From the NCBI RefSeq assembly GCF_013410565.1, contig NZ_JACCFO010000001.1, forward strand, positions 496,001 through 560,000: a stretch of DNA of 64,000 bases, given 5' to 3'. The translations under genes were made by a program, and so were the position numbers. Position 1 is the first letter of the stretch. Every line of letters starts with the position of its first letter. A model generated the notes under the pieces. It was not told the DNA's origin and did not search any database. It saw only the letters and a program-made list of their open reading frames with translations. Origin of the DNA: Streptomonospora nanhaiensis. Lineage in GTDB: Bacteria > Actinomycetota > Actinomycetes > Streptosporangiales > Streptosporangiaceae. Positions 17,920-27,670 of the stretch are shown here, one piece after another.

Positions 17920-18930
17920 ATGTGGGACAGCCTGGACGTTCCGGTGGTGGCGGCGCCGATGGCGGGTGGAGCGAGCACCCCCGAACTCGTCGCCGCGGTC
18001 AACAGCGCCGGAGGCCTGGGCTTTCTCGCGGGCGGCTACCTCCCCGTGGCGGCACTGACCGAGCAGATCGCGCGCGTGCGCACACTCACCGACCGCCCCT
18101 TCGGCGTGAACCTGTTCGTTCCGGACGCCGACACCGCCGACCCCTCCGCCATCGACGCCTACCGGCAGCGCCTGCGGGCCGAGGCCGAGCGTCTGGGGGT
18201 CGAACCCGGAGAGCCCCGCTGGGACGACGACGAGTACCCCGTCAAGCTCGCCGCCCTCTTCGCCAACCCGGTGCCCGTGGTCAGCTTCACGTTCGGCTGT
18301 CCGGCGCCCGCCGACATCGCCACCCTGCACCGCGCCGGCTCCCATGTGGTCGTCACCGTCACCACGGTGGAGGAGGCCCGCGAGGCCGTGGACGCGGGCG
18401 CCGACACGCTGTGCGTCCAGGGCGCCGAGGCCGGCGGCCATCAGGGCTCCTTCCAGGACACCTACGAGCGCACCACCCCGCTGTCGGAACTGCTCGCCGA
18501 GGTCCGCCGGGCGGTGGGCGTCCCGCTGATCGCCGCCGGCGGGCTGTCGGACGGGGCCGCCGTGCGCCGCGTGCTGTGCGGCGGGGCCGCGGCGGCGCAG
18601 TTGGGCACGGCCTTCCTGCGCACCACCGAGAGCGGGGCCTCCCAGACGCACAAGGACGCCCTGGCCGACCCGCGCTTCACCCGCACCGCCGTCACCCGGG
18701 CCTTCAGCGGCCGCCGGGCGCGCGGGCTGGTCAACCGCTTCCTCACCGAGCACGACGGGATCGCGCCCAGCGGCTACCCGCGCGTGCACCACATGACCGC
18801 GCCCATCCGGGCCGCCGCGGCGCGCGCCGGAGACGCCGGCACCCTGCACCTGTGGGCGGGCGCCTGCTACGCCGGCGCGGCCGACCGGCCCGCCGCCGAG
18901 GTGGTCGCCGGACTTGCCGAAGGGCTCTGA
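17920..18930 (+). CDS. Nitronate monooxygenase (2-nitropropane dioxygenase family)
   Basis: A 336-residue FMN-dependent TIM-barrel enzyme that oxidises propionate-3-nitronate and other alkyl nitronates. Visible motifs: PMAGGAS at the N-terminus, the catalytic-site GAEAGGH (168-174), the phosphate-binding AAGGLSDG (about 206), and LGTAFLRTTES. ATG 17920 gives the canonical MWDSLDVPVVAAPMAGG start; the frame is open further upstream but without gene-like sequence. It is a single gene, with a 154-base gap to the next convergent gene. Confidence 0.9.
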   Translation: MWDSLDVPVVAAPMAGGASTPELVAAVNSAGGLGFLAGGYLPVAALTEQIARVRTLTDRPFGVNLFVPDADTADPSAIDAYRQRLRAEAERLGVEPGEPRWDDDEYPVKLAALFANPVPVVSFTFGCPAPADIATLHRAGSHVVVTVTTVEEAREAVDAGADTLCVQGAEAGGHQGSFQDTYERTTPLSELLAEVRRAVGVPLIAAGGLSDGAAVRRVLCGGAAAAQLGTAFLRTTESGASQTHKDALADPRFTRTAVTRAFSGRRARGLVNRFLTEHDGIAPSGYPRVHHMTAPIRAAAARAGDAGTLHLWAGACYAGAADRPAAEVVAGLAEGL

Positions 18931-19084
18931 CGGCCGGCAGGCGGGTGCGAGGGCCGCGGCACGGCGGCCTCGATTCCGCGCCGCGGTGGTGGCCGGGCCG
19001 GGTGCCGTGGACGGGCCGACCGTACGCCTGCCCGCCTGTCCGGCTGCCGGACCGCTCGCTCGCCGGCCCGGCGCCGCCCGCCGG

Positions 19085-19960
19085 TCAGGCCGGTGCGTCC
19101 TCCTGCGCCGCCCGCAGGTGCTCCAGCAGCGGCGGCACCACCCGGTCGGCGGCCTCCTCGGGCAGCCAGTGCGAGGCGCCGTCCAGTTCCACGTACCAGT
19201 AGGGCCCCGACACGCGGCGCCCGGTCGCCCGCGCCGACGCCGCGGTGTAGGCCAGGTCGTGCTCGCCCCAGACGTACAGCGTCGGCACCGCGACCGTGCC
19301 GGCGTCGGCGGAGTCGCGGGCCAGCGCCCGGTACCAGTTCAGCGCGGCCGTCAGCGCGCCCTCCTCCGACAGCCGGCGCACGTTGTCGGCGAGCAGGTCC
19401 TCGGGCACCCGCCCCTCGTAGACGGCCGCCAGCCGGTCGGCGCCGTCCGACAGCAGGTACTCCTCGGCGGTGCCTGGCTTGCGGAACAGCCGGATGTAGC
19501 CCAACCGCTCGCGCTGCTCCGCGGAGCCGGCCATCACCTCGGCCAGCGCGCGCGGGTGCGGCGTGGACAGGCTCGTCAGGCTGGTGATCCGCTCCGGGTG
19601 GTCTGCCGCCGTCGGCCAGGCCACCACACCGCCCCAGTCGTGGCCCACCAGGTGGAACCGCTCGGCGCCGAGCGCGTCGGCGAAGGCCAGCACGTCGCCG
19701 ACCAGATGGGGGACGGCGTAGGCGGCGGTGTCGGCCGGACGCGCGCCGGGGGAGTACCCGCGCTGGTCCACGGCCACCGCGCGGAAGCCCGCCTGGGCGC
19801 ACGCCGCCATTTCGGCGCGCCAGCAGGTCGCGAACTCGGGGAAGCCGTGCAGGAACAAAACCGGCGGCCCGTCGGCGGGACCGGTCGCCAGCGCGTCGAA
19901 CACGAGGTCGCCGCGGCGCAGGGTGAGTGCGTGGGTGTCGGGAGCGAGGGTGGGGCCCAT
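19085..19960 (-). CDS. Alpha/beta hydrolase, epoxide-hydrolase-like
   Basis: A 291-residue alpha/beta-hydrolase. HGFPE forms the oxyanion loop and GHDWGG carries an Asp nucleophile, the arrangement of epoxide hydrolases and haloalkane dehalogenases rather than serine esterases. A C-terminal HWL supplies the probable catalytic His. The start at 19960 follows GGAGGCGG; an in-frame codon at 20014 would add 18 non-conserved residues. A TetR-site-like ACCGGTCGGT lies at 20016-20025, in the divergent gap to the next gene. Confidence 0.85.
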   Translation of the reverse strand: MGPTLAPDTHALTLRRGDLVFDALATGPADGPPVLFLHGFPEFATCWRAEMAACAQAGFRAVAVDQRGYSPGARPADTAAYAVPHLVGDVLAFADALGAERFHLVGHDWGGVVAWPTAADHPERITSLTSLSTPHPRALAEVMAGSAEQRERLGYIRLFRKPGTAEEYLLSDGADRLAAVYEGRVPEDLLADNVRRLSEEGALTAALNWYRALARDSADAGTVAVPTLYVWGEHDLAYTAASARATGRRVSGPYWYVELDGASHWLPEEAADRVVPPLLEHLRAAQEDAPA

Positions 19961-20108
19961 GTCGTCCGCCTCCTGCCGTCTCGGTTGCGGGAAGGGCCAC
20001 GCTACCCCCCGCATACCGGTCGGTCTGGGCGCTGGCTAGGCTCGGTGGCGTCGAGGCGGTGAACGCCTGACGACCCGCCCCCGGCCTCCCGGCCCCTCCG
20101 GGAACGAG

Positions 20109-21125
20109 GTGACCTCCCAGGTGAACCGCTCGGAGCCGACCGCACCGCCGACGGCCACCGCGCCGCCGTCCGCCCCGCCCTCAACCGCCCCGCCTCCGAC
20201 CGCCGCACGCCCGGGCGGCGCGACCTGGCGAGTCCAGACCGACCGCGCCATGTGGGTGGCGGGGGTGCGCGCGCTGATGCTCCAGGCGCTGCACCCCGTG
20301 GCGATGCAGGGCGTCTGGCAGCTCTCGGACTTCCTGGACGACCCCACGGGCCGGCTGCTGCGCACCGCCGACTTCGTCGCGGCCACCACCTACGGCAGCC
20401 CGGAGGAGGCGGCGGAGCTGGGCCGGCGGGTGCGCGCGGTGCACAGCCGGCTGCGCTTCACCGACCCCGCGACCGGCCGCCGGCACCGCGTCGACCAGGC
20501 CGACCTGCTGCTGTGGGTGCACTGCGCCGAGGTGGTCTCCTACCTGGAGGTCGTCACGCGCGCGGGGGTGCGGCTGACCGCGGCCGAGGCCGACGCCTAC
20601 CTGGCCGAGCAGACCCGCACCGCCGCCTACGTCGGCCTCGACCCGCGCGAGGTGCCCGCCTCCCTGGCGCAGATGCGGTCCTACCTGGCCCGGACGCGCC
20701 CGCTCCTGCGCGCGACCCCCGAGGCGGCGGCCACGGTGCGGTTCCTGCTGTGGCCCGCGGTGCCGACGCGGCTGCGGCACATCGCCTGGCTGAAACCGCT
20801 GTGGGCGCCCGTCGGCGCGCTGTCGTACCACACCCTGCCCGCGTGGGCGCGGCGCGCCTACGGCGTCCTCCCCGAGCCGCCGGGCACCCAGACCGCTGTC
20901 ACCGCCGCGCTGGGCGCGATGCGCGCCGGGCTCAACGCGGTTCCCGACCCGCTCTATGTCCGGGTGTTCGGCGAGGTGACGCGCGAGCGCGACCGCCGCG
21001 CGCGGCGGCGGCTGGCGGCGGCGGGCTACGACCTGGGCGCGGGGTTCCGCGGGCTGAACGACCCCGCCCGCCGTCCGGCCCCGCGGCGCGTGTCCCCCGG
21101 TGCCGCCGCGCCTGTGGCCGTGTGA
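20109..21125 (+). CDS. DUF2236 / MpaB-family putative oxygenase
   Basis: A 338-residue member of the DUF2236 family, which includes the heme-type latex-clearing and MpaB oxygenases. The conserved core begins after a 35-residue Pro/Thr/Ala-rich N-terminus, with ALMLQALHPVAMQGV (His expected to bind heme), RTADFVAATTYG and LLWVHCAEVVSYLEV. Function in this organism is unknown. GTG 20109 is the first start; GTG 20121 is an alternative. A DUF3099 gene follows after 22 bases, probably co-transcribed. Confidence 0.85.
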   Translation: MTSQVNRSEPTAPPTATAPPSAPPSTAPPPTAARPGGATWRVQTDRAMWVAGVRALMLQALHPVAMQGVWQLSDFLDDPTGRLLRTADFVAATTYGSPEEAAELGRRVRAVHSRLRFTDPATGRRHRVDQADLLLWVHCAEVVSYLEVVTRAGVRLTAAEADAYLAEQTRTAAYVGLDPREVPASLAQMRSYLARTRPLLRATPEAAATVRFLLWPAVPTRLRHIAWLKPLWAPVGALSYHTLPAWARRAYGVLPEPPGTQTAVTAALGAMRAGLNAVPDPLYVRVFGEVTRERDRRARRRLAAAGYDLGAGFRGLNDPARRPAPRRVSPGAAAPVAV

Positions 21126-21147
21126 CCGGGCGACTAGGCTTGGAGGC

Positions 21148-21369
21148 ATGAGACGGCGCGCGCGCCGCTACGCGTGGCTGATGAGCACCTGCCTGGTCCT
21201 GTTCGGCGGGTCCCTGCCGGTGTACTACCTGCTCGGCTCGGGATGGGCGCTGGCCATGTGCGCGGTGGCCATGGTGCTGCCGCCGATCGCGGTCATCATC
21301 GGCAACACCGCCGACCCCGACGACCCCCGCGACCACGACGCCGGGTACGGGCCCAACGCCGAGCGCTAG
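21148..21369 (+). CDS. DUF3099 small membrane protein
   Basis: A 73-residue protein with two transmembrane helices (about 9-27 and 32-50), a basic RRRARRYAW start and the conserved CAVAMVLPPIAVIIGN second helix of DUF3099, a family confined to actinobacteria and of unknown role. TGGAGGC directly before ATG 21148 decides the start; a longer frame from 21100 overlaps the preceding gene and lacks a ribosome site. Confidence 0.85.
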   Translation: MRRRARRYAWLMSTCLVLFGGSLPVYYLLGSGWALAMCAVAMVLPPIAVIIGNTADPDDPRDHDAGYGPNAER

Positions 21370-21791
21370 CGCTGCGACCACGGCGCGGCCCGACCGGAGC
21401 GGCCGGGTCCCGCACCGCTGACGCCGACGTGGAGCGGATCCCCCGGCGGGGTACGGAAGGCCGCCGCCCCCGGGAGGGGAGGGGCGGCCTCCACCAGCGG
21501 CCGCCGCCGGGACGCCGCCCCGCCCCGCCCTCGGCCACCGCGCCACAGCGGCAACCGGGCGCCGGTGCGGCCCGGCGGAGGCGGCGGACGGCGCTCCACA
21601 CGGTCGACGCTCCGCTCGTCCCTCCGCCGCGACCGCCCCGGCCGCCCTCGCGGCGCGCCCGCGTCCTCGCCCCCTCACCGGCGCCGCCGGTTCTGTCGCC
21701 GCCCTTCGGTACGATCGCTCGACGCGCTTTGCGCAGATATCCGGTGAAATGTCAAGGACGCGGGCACCGGCCCGCGGGGAGGGATACGGCG
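21370..21791. other. Intergenic stretch without a gene
   Basis: Very GC-rich and repetitive up to about 21700, then less GC-rich just before the TetR gene (21710-21775). No operator-grade palindrome or RNA gene is evident. Confidence 0.4.
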
Positions 21792-22523
21792 GTGGAGGGC
21801 TCACTACGGCGGACCCCGGCGCAGCGGCGCAGCAGGGCCCGGGTCGAGCGGCTGGTCGAGGCCGCCGAGGCGGAGTTCTCCGAGGTCGGTTACGACTCCG
21901 CCAGCACCAGGAGCATCGCCGCCCGCGCCGAGACCTCGATCGGTTCGCTCTACCAGTTCTTCCCGCACAAGCGGGCGCTGCTGGACGCCGTGGCCGCCCG
22001 CCATCTGGCCGGGCTCGACCAGGTCACGGCGGCCGCCTCGGGAGCCGCCTCCCACAGCGCCGCGGGCCCGGCGGGCACCCCTGCCGCCGGCACCCCCGGC
22101 ACCCCCGAGGAGTCCGGGCCGCCCGACCCCCCGGGGCCCCTCGCCGCCCCCGACACCGCGAGCGCGGCCGTGGGCGCTCGCCTGCGCACCGTCCACGGCG
22201 CGGTGATCGAGGGCGTCATCGACTACACCGCCGCCCACCCCGGTGTCCGGCCGCTGCTGTGCCCCGTGTTCCCGTCGCTGGACCTCACCGAGATCGCCGC
22301 GTCCATGCAGGCGGCGATCGCCCAGCGCGTCGAAAGGGCGTTCGCGGGCGCGGGAGTGGCCCCCGACCGCTGCGCGCCGGCGGCCGAGGTCTACGTGCGG
22401 ATCCTGGCCGCCCTGCTGTGGCACGCCGTCGACGCCGAAGGCACCCGCCACCCCGCCCCCTGCCGCGAGCTGCGCGCCGTCCTGGGCGCCTATGTCGAGG
22501 CCCTGCTGCCCGCCTCGGAGTGA
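21792..22523 (+). CDS. TetR-family transcriptional regulator
   Basis: A 243-residue regulator. The N-terminal HTH is typical: RVERLVEAAEAEFSEVGYDS, then STRSIAARAETSIGSLYQFF with the recognition helix. The C-terminal ligand domain contains an unusual Ala/Gly/Pro-rich insert (about residues 80-130) that is probably disordered. GTG 21792 is the best start; the frame extends far upstream without sense. The aminopeptidase gene follows 135 bases later, with no evident functional link. Confidence 0.85.
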   Translation: MEGSLRRTPAQRRSRARVERLVEAAEAEFSEVGYDSASTRSIAARAETSIGSLYQFFPHKRALLDAVAARHLAGLDQVTAAASGAASHSAAGPAGTPAAGTPGTPEESGPPDPPGPLAAPDTASAAVGARLRTVHGAVIEGVIDYTAAHPGVRPLLCPVFPSLDLTEIAASMQAAIAQRVERAFAGAGVAPDRCAPAAEVYVRILAALLWHAVDAEGTRHPAPCRELRAVLGAYVEALLPASE

Positions 22524-22658
22524 CCCCGGGCGCGCCCAGCCGGGTTGTCCACAGCCCGTTTGCCGGGCCAGGACGGGTCGTGGACACCCGGCTTAGGATG
22601 GGAAAAGAGCGCCACAAGCGCCACCACCCGTCCGGTTTCCAGGTCAGGAGGCATCACC

Positions 22659-24185
22659 GTGAGTGAGCACCGCAGCAGCAGTCCGCAGGCCGAGGAGCGC
22701 GCCGCCTCCGAGGTTCCCGAGGCGCCGGTGTTCACGCCCCGCAAGAACGGCCAGGCCCAGTCCGTGTCCGACGAACTCGCCGCCTGGATGCGCACCGGCT
22801 GGGCCGACACCGAGATCCGCGACCTCGAACCCCTGGAACAGGCCGCCTATACCGCCAAGCGCCGCGCCGCGCTCAGCGCGCGGTTCCCCGGCGAGCGGCT
22901 GATCATCCCGTCCGGCCGCCTCAAGACCCGCTCCAACGACACCGAGTACCCGTTCCGCGCCTCCTGCGACTACGTCTACCTCACCGGCGACCAGTCCGAC
23001 GACGGCTGCCTGGTGTTCGAGCCCCGCCCCGGCGGCGGCCACGACACCACCGTGTACCTGCGCCCGCGCTCCAACCGCGACAACGGCGAGTTCTGGCTCG
23101 ACGGCCACGGCGAACTGTGGACCGGGCGGCGCCACAGCCTCGGCGAGTCCGCGCGGCTCCTCGGCCTGGCCACCCACGACGTCCGCGAGCTGGCCGACGT
23201 CCTGCGCGCCGCGCCGCCCGCGCCCACCCGCATCCTGCGCGGCCACGACCCCGCCCTGGAGCGGGTCGCGGCCGGCCTGCCGCTGCCCGCCGACTCAGCC
23301 GACCTCGGCGACCCCGCCGAGCGCGACGAGGAACTCGCCGTCACCCTACACGACCACCGCCTCGTCAAGGACGAGTGGGAGGTCGCCCAGCTCCAGCGCG
23401 CCGTCGACTCCACCGTGCTGGGCTTCGGCGACGTCGCGGCGGTGCTGCACAAGGCCCGGGCCACCTCCGAGCGCTACATCGAGGGCACGTTCTTCCTGCG
23501 CGCCCGCGTCGAGGGCAACGACGTCGGCTACGGCACCATCGCCGCCTCCGGCCCCAACGCCACCACCCTGCACTGGACCCGCAACGACGGCCCGGTCCGC
23601 GCGGGCGACCTCCTGCTGCTCGACGCCGGGGTCGAGACCACCACCCTCTACACCGCCGACGTCACGCGCACCCTGCCCGTCTCCGGGCGCTTCACCCCGG
23701 TGCAGCGGCGGGTCTACGACCTCGTCCACGCCGCGCAGGAGGCCGCCCTCGCGGTGGTCGCACCGGGGCGCCCCTTCACCGAGTACCACGAGGCCGCCCA
23801 GCGCGTGCTCGCCGAGGGCCTGGTCGAGTGGGGCCTGCTGGAGGGGCCCGTAGACCGCGTGGTCGAACTCGGCCTGCAGCGGCGCTACACCCTGCACGGC
23901 ACCGGGCACATGCTCGGTCTCGACGTCCACGACTGCGCCAAGGCCCGCACCGAGGTCCACCTCCACGGCGATCTCCAGCCGGGCATGGTGCTCACCGTCG
24001 AGCCCGGCCTCTACTTCCAGCCCGACGACCTCACGGTGCCCGAGGAGCTGCGCGGTATCGGCGTGCGCATCGAGGACGACGTCCTGGTCACCGCCGAGGG
24101 CAACCGCGTGCTGTCCTCGGCCCTGCCGCGCAGCGCCGACGCTGTGGAGGCGTGGCTGGCGGAGCGGCTGCCCGGCACCGACTGA
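22659..24185 (+). CDS. pepP: Xaa-Pro aminopeptidase (aminopeptidase P, M24B)
   Basis: A 508-residue metallopeptidase removing the N-terminal residue before proline. The N-terminal creatinase-like domain (about 45-230) contains YPFRASCDYVYLTGD. The C-terminal pita-bread domain has the dinuclear metal ligands in LLLDAGVE, DVTRTLPV, HGTGHMLGLDVHD and VEPGLYF. The start GTG 22659 is fixed by CAGGAGG seven bases before it. It is a single gene, and its product is probably cytoplasmic. Confidence 0.93.
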   Translation: MSEHRSSSPQAEERAASEVPEAPVFTPRKNGQAQSVSDELAAWMRTGWADTEIRDLEPLEQAAYTAKRRAALSARFPGERLIIPSGRLKTRSNDTEYPFRASCDYVYLTGDQSDDGCLVFEPRPGGGHDTTVYLRPRSNRDNGEFWLDGHGELWTGRRHSLGESARLLGLATHDVRELADVLRAAPPAPTRILRGHDPALERVAAGLPLPADSADLGDPAERDEELAVTLHDHRLVKDEWEVAQLQRAVDSTVLGFGDVAAVLHKARATSERYIEGTFFLRARVEGNDVGYGTIAASGPNATTLHWTRNDGPVRAGDLLLLDAGVETTTLYTADVTRTLPVSGRFTPVQRRVYDLVHAAQEAALAVVAPGRPFTEYHEAAQRVLAEGLVEWGLLEGPVDRVVELGLQRRYTLHGTGHMLGLDVHDCAKARTEVHLHGDLQPGMVLTVEPGLYFQPDDLTVPEELRGIGVRIEDDVLVTAEGNRVLSSALPRSADAVEAWLAERLPGTD

Positions 24186-24327
24186 CCCCACGCCCACATC
24201 CGCCCACCGAGCGGAGCCGGCGTGCCCGGGCCGCCCCGGCCGCGGGCCACGCCGGCTCTCCCCGCCGGGCCGCCGTAGCCCCGGCCCGGCGGCCGGCTGC
24301 CTGCCCGGGGCGGCCGGCCGAGCGGGA

Positions 24328-24996
24328 TCAGCCCTCCCGGGAGCGCTCGTTGTAGACCCCGGCCTCCTGCTGGCCGGTGAGCCGCTGGATGGCGGCCATG
24401 ATCTCGTCGGTCACCTGGCGGCGGGCCCGCCCCGTCTTCAGGTGGTCGTACCCGGTGGAGAAGTCCAGCGGCTCGCCGAACCGCACGGTGATGGAGCTGA
24501 TCCGGGGCAGGCGCGCGCCGATCGGCTGGATGCGCTCGGTGCCGATGAGACCCACCGGCACCACCGGCGCGCCCGAGGTCAGCGCCAGGTGGGCCACACC
24601 CGTGCGGCCCCGGTAGAGCCGGCCGTCCGGCGAGCGGGTGCCCTCGGGGTAGATCGAGAACACGCCGCCGTCCTTGAGGCAGCGCAGGCCGAGTTCGAGG
24701 GCGTCCACGGCTTCACGCCCGGTGCCGCGCCGCACCGGCACCGCGCCCAGCGCGGTGAACGCGGCGCGCGACATCCGCCCCTTCACGCCCGGCCCGGTGA
24801 AGTACTCGGCCTTGGCGAGGAACCGCACCCGCCGGGGCACGGCCAGCGGGATGACCACGCTGTCGCAGAAGGACAGGTGGTTGGCGGCGAGGATCACGGG
24901 CCCGTGCTCGGGGATGTTCGCCAGCCCCTCGATGGTGGGCCGGTAGAGCACACGGCCCACCCGCGCACTGACCACCCGCGCCGCGTCGTACCACAT
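24328..24996 (-). CDS. 1-acylglycerol-3-phosphate acyltransferase (PlsC family)
   Basis: A 222-residue membrane-associated acyltransferase of phospholipid synthesis. The HX4D catalytic motif is NHLSFCD (His40, Asp45) and the acceptor-binding motif is YPEGTRSP (about 116-123). I chose the ATG at 24996 (MWYDAARVV), which matches family N-termini; a frame from 25032 adds a Gly/Arg tail. It is monocistronic on the minus strand, downstream of the ammonia-lyase gene with a 256-base gap. Confidence 0.9.
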   Translation of the reverse strand: MWYDAARVVSARVGRVLYRPTIEGLANIPEHGPVILAANHLSFCDSVVIPLAVPRRVRFLAKAEYFTGPGVKGRMSRAAFTALGAVPVRRGTGREAVDALELGLRCLKDGGVFSIYPEGTRSPDGRLYRGRTGVAHLALTSGAPVVPVGLIGTERIQPIGARLPRISSITVRFGEPLDFSTGYDHLKTGRARRQVTDEIMAAIQRLTGQQEAGVYNERSREG

Positions 24997-25252
24997 GCCG
25001 TCCCCCCGAGTCTCGCGCCCACCGCCCCGCACAATGTAGTACCGGCGGCGCCGGGCAGACCGCGCGGGAGCGCGCTAACCCGGACAGGCGGTGGCGTAAC
25101 CGCTCGTCCGCGACATGCGGAGCGCATGCCGCAGCGGCGTCGGTATCGGGGCTGACGAGATCATACGTGCGCGGAGAGGGCGCCGCGCCGGCGGCGGTTC
25201 GGGCCCCTCGGCGGCACGGGAGCACGGAACGCCCGGGACCGCGCCGCGGACC

Positions 25253-26182
25253 CTAGCGGCCCGGGGTCCAGTCGGCGTTGGCCCCGCAGATCACCAGGCA
25301 GACGTGCTCGCCCGCCACCCGGCCGGCCAGCCAGGCGGCGAAGGGCACCGCCGCCGCGGGTTCGGCCGCGATCCGGAACTCCTCCCAGAGGCGGTCGCGC
25401 GCGGCGACGATCTCCGCGTCCGTCACCAGCGCCGTGGCCACCGGGTTGTGACGCAGCACCGCGAAGGGAACGTCGCCCATCCGGGCCGCGCCCAGCGCCG
25501 AGGAGGCCACCGAGTCCACCGGCGCGACCACCGGTTCGCCCGCCGCCAGGGCCGCGTGCATGGAGCGGCACCCCTCGGGCTCCACCGCCGTCACCACACG
25601 GTCCCCGGCGCCCAACCGGACGCCCGCCACCAGTCCGCCGCCGCCCACGGCGACCGCGACGCCGTCGCACTGCGGTGCGTCCTGGGCGATCTCGGCGCCG
25701 ATCGTGCCCTGCCCGGCCACCACGTCGGGGTCGTCGTAGGCGTGCAGGTAGCGCAGCCCCTCCGACTGGGCGCGGGCCACCGCCGCCTCGGCCGCCTCGG
25801 CGTAGTGGGCCCCCACGCGGACCAGTTCCGCGCCCGACTCCTCCAGCCGACGCGCCTTGACCTCGGGCACGGTCTCCGGCACGTAGACCAGCGCCGCAAG
25901 GCCCAGCATGCGCGCCGCCGTGGCAACGCCCAGCCCGTGGTTGCCGCCCGACGCCGTGACGACGCGTTCCGGCCGGCCGGCGGCGAGCAGCGCGTTCAGC
26001 GCGCCGCGCAGCTTGAAGGCGCCCGTGGCCTGCAGGTGCTCCAGCTTCAGGGACAGGGGGCGGCCGTCCACGGTGGCGGAGAGCACCGGGGTGCGGCGGG
26101 CGTAGGGGGCGATGCGGCGGGCGGCGACGGCGACGTCCGCCGGCGTGGGGAGGGCGGCGGTGGCTGCGCTCGGAGTGCTCAT
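25253..26182 (-). CDS. PLP-dependent threonine dehydratase-like enzyme
   Basis: A 309-residue fold-type II enzyme with the PLP lysine at Lys57 (GAFKLRGA), substrate loop ASGGNHG and glycine loop VGGGGLVAG. No regulatory domain is present. It resembles the protein at 15624-16571 but differs at the carboxylate loop (ASGGNH against SSGNH), so substrates may differ. It is divergent from a LysR regulator with a plausible LysR site between them, making it the likely target. Confidence 0.88.
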   Translation of the reverse strand: MSTPSAATAALPTPADVAVAARRIAPYARRTPVLSATVDGRPLSLKLEHLQATGAFKLRGALNALLAAGRPERVVTASGGNHGLGVATAARMLGLAALVYVPETVPEVKARRLEESGAELVRVGAHYAEAAEAAVARAQSEGLRYLHAYDDPDVVAGQGTIGAEIAQDAPQCDGVAVAVGGGGLVAGVRLGAGDRVVTAVEPEGCRSMHAALAAGEPVVAPVDSVASSALGAARMGDVPFAVLRHNPVATALVTDAEIVAARDRLWEEFRIAAEPAAAVPFAAWLAGRVAGEHVCLVICGANADWTPGR

Positions 26183-26217
26183 GTCTTCACCCTGCACCTC
26201 TGCGGGCTTAAGTTAAA

Positions 26218-26232
26218 GTTGGCATTGCTAAC
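26218..26232. promoter_or_regulatory. LysR-type binding site (T-N11-A)
   Basis: GTTGGCATTGCTAAC is an inverted repeat with one mismatch and fits the T-N11-A rule of LysR regulators. It sits in the AT-richer 112-base space between the divergent dehydratase and LysR genes. Confidence 0.6.
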
Positions 26233-26294
26233 GATGATTAAGCAGTGCTTTGGTCCGGGTCTTCCGGCGCGGCGCGGGAAGGCGGGTGGGTGTG

Positions 26295-27194
26295 GTGCTC
26301 GACGCCAACCGGCTGCGCGTACTGGTCGAGATCGCCCACGCGGGGTCCATCACCGCCGCCGCCGAGCGGATGTCCTTCACCGCGCCCGCGCTGTCCCAGC
26401 AGCTCACCAAGCTGGAACGCGAACTCGGGTGCGTCCTGGTCGAACGCTCGCGCAGCGGTGTCCGGCTGACGCGCGCCGGACGGGTCCTGCTGGCCTACGG
26501 CGAGCGCGTGGTGGGCGAGTTGCGCGACGCCGAGGCGGCCGTGCGCGCCACGGCCGGCGAGGCGCCCACGCGGCTGTCGCTCGGCGCCTTCACCAGCGCC
26601 GGAAAGCACCTGGTGCCGGGCGCGCTCGCGGCCTTCGGCCGGGCGCACCCCCAGGTGCGGCTGTCGCTGACCGACGTGGAGCCGCCTGACGGCTACGGCC
26701 TGGTGACCTCCGGCGAACTCGACCTGCTCATCACCCACCGCTACCCCGGCGTGGACCCGCCGGCGGCCACCGGCCTGCACCGTGAACGCATCCTGGTCGA
26801 TCCGCTGCTCCTGGTCCTCCCGGAGGGGCACCCGGCCGCCGACGGGCGGTCCAAGCGGCTGGCCGACCTCGCCGGGGAGGAGTGGATCTGCGGCGCGCCC
26901 GGCATCTCCAACCGGGTCGCCCTGGACGCCGCCGCCGAGGCCGAGGGGGTGCAGTTGACCGTGGCCTACGAGACGCGCGACTACGAGGTGATGCTGGCGC
27001 TGATCCGCGCCGGGGTGGGGATCGGGCTGGTGCCGCGCATGATCCTCGACGACGCGCCGACCAGCGGGTGGGTGGCGCGCCGGCTGGCGGGCGCCCGGCT
27101 CGCTCGGGAGATCTCGCTCGTGCACCGGCGCCGCCCGCCCGCGCCGGTGCCGGCCATGGTCGACATGCTGCGCCGGTCGGCGCGCCGGGCGTGA
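26295..27194 (+). CDS. LysR-family transcriptional regulator
   Basis: A 299-residue regulator. The winged HTH (about 3-60) reads LRVLVEIAHAGSITAAAERMSFTAPALSQQLTKLERELG. The substrate-binding domain follows from about 90 with GAFTSAGKHLVPGALAAF. The start is GTG 26295 (or 26292). Its divergent arrangement with the PLP enzyme implies control of that gene by an amino-acid-derived effector, which is inference. Confidence 0.9.
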   Translation: MLDANRLRVLVEIAHAGSITAAAERMSFTAPALSQQLTKLERELGCVLVERSRSGVRLTRAGRVLLAYGERVVGELRDAEAAVRATAGEAPTRLSLGAFTSAGKHLVPGALAAFGRAHPQVRLSLTDVEPPDGYGLVTSGELDLLITHRYPGVDPPAATGLHRERILVDPLLLVLPEGHPAADGRSKRLADLAGEEWICGAPGISNRVALDAAAEAEGVQLTVAYETRDYEVMLALIRAGVGIGLVPRMILDDAPTSGWVARRLAGARLAREISLVHRRRPPAPVPAMVDMLRRSARRA

Positions 27195-27670
27195 AATCCG
27201 ACGACGCCGACATTTCCCGCGCCCGGTTTTGGACCGCGCCCGCCGCGAGCGGTGCGACAAACGCGCGAATGGCGACGGGTGCCCGCCGTCGGCGGCGCAA
27301 TTCGGGGGGCGGGGGAGCACTACCGGATTTCGGCCGGCATGGCACGGAGAAACGCCGGGGGTGGTGGCACCGCTGCCGTCGAATGCGGACCCCGAGGAAT
27401 GGCGAAAGCGATTTCCCGACTACCCCGGGGGAGTTCGAGCCGGGCGTGAAGAGGGCCGGGAACTCGGGTCGGCGGTCGCCGGGGGAGCGGGGTGGCACGG
27501 TTATGGGGGTGTATCGTCGCTGGTCAGGCGCCCTAACGAGCCGTGGGCGAGGGAAGGGGCGCTGGGATTGCCGGGGCGGTGCCCCGCCGGCGCTGCGCCG
27601 AGGGCACCAGCCGGGGGAGGGCGGACCGCCGCCTCGCCTGGGCATCACCGGCGAGTGGTCGCATCCCGGC
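27195..27670. other. Intergenic stretch, no gene recognised
   Basis: Base composition is less biased than in flanking genes. Short open frames exist on both strands but none has a credible start, family or codon bias. It may hold decayed coding sequence, since it leads into a frameshifted gene relic. Confidence 0.35.

Noticed and set aside
20011-20025. Full TetR operator between the epoxide-hydrolase-like and DUF2236 genes
   Set aside because: Only one half-site (ACCGGTCGGT-like) is clear and no regulator gene is adjacent, so it is mentioned in the gene entry but not called as a feature.
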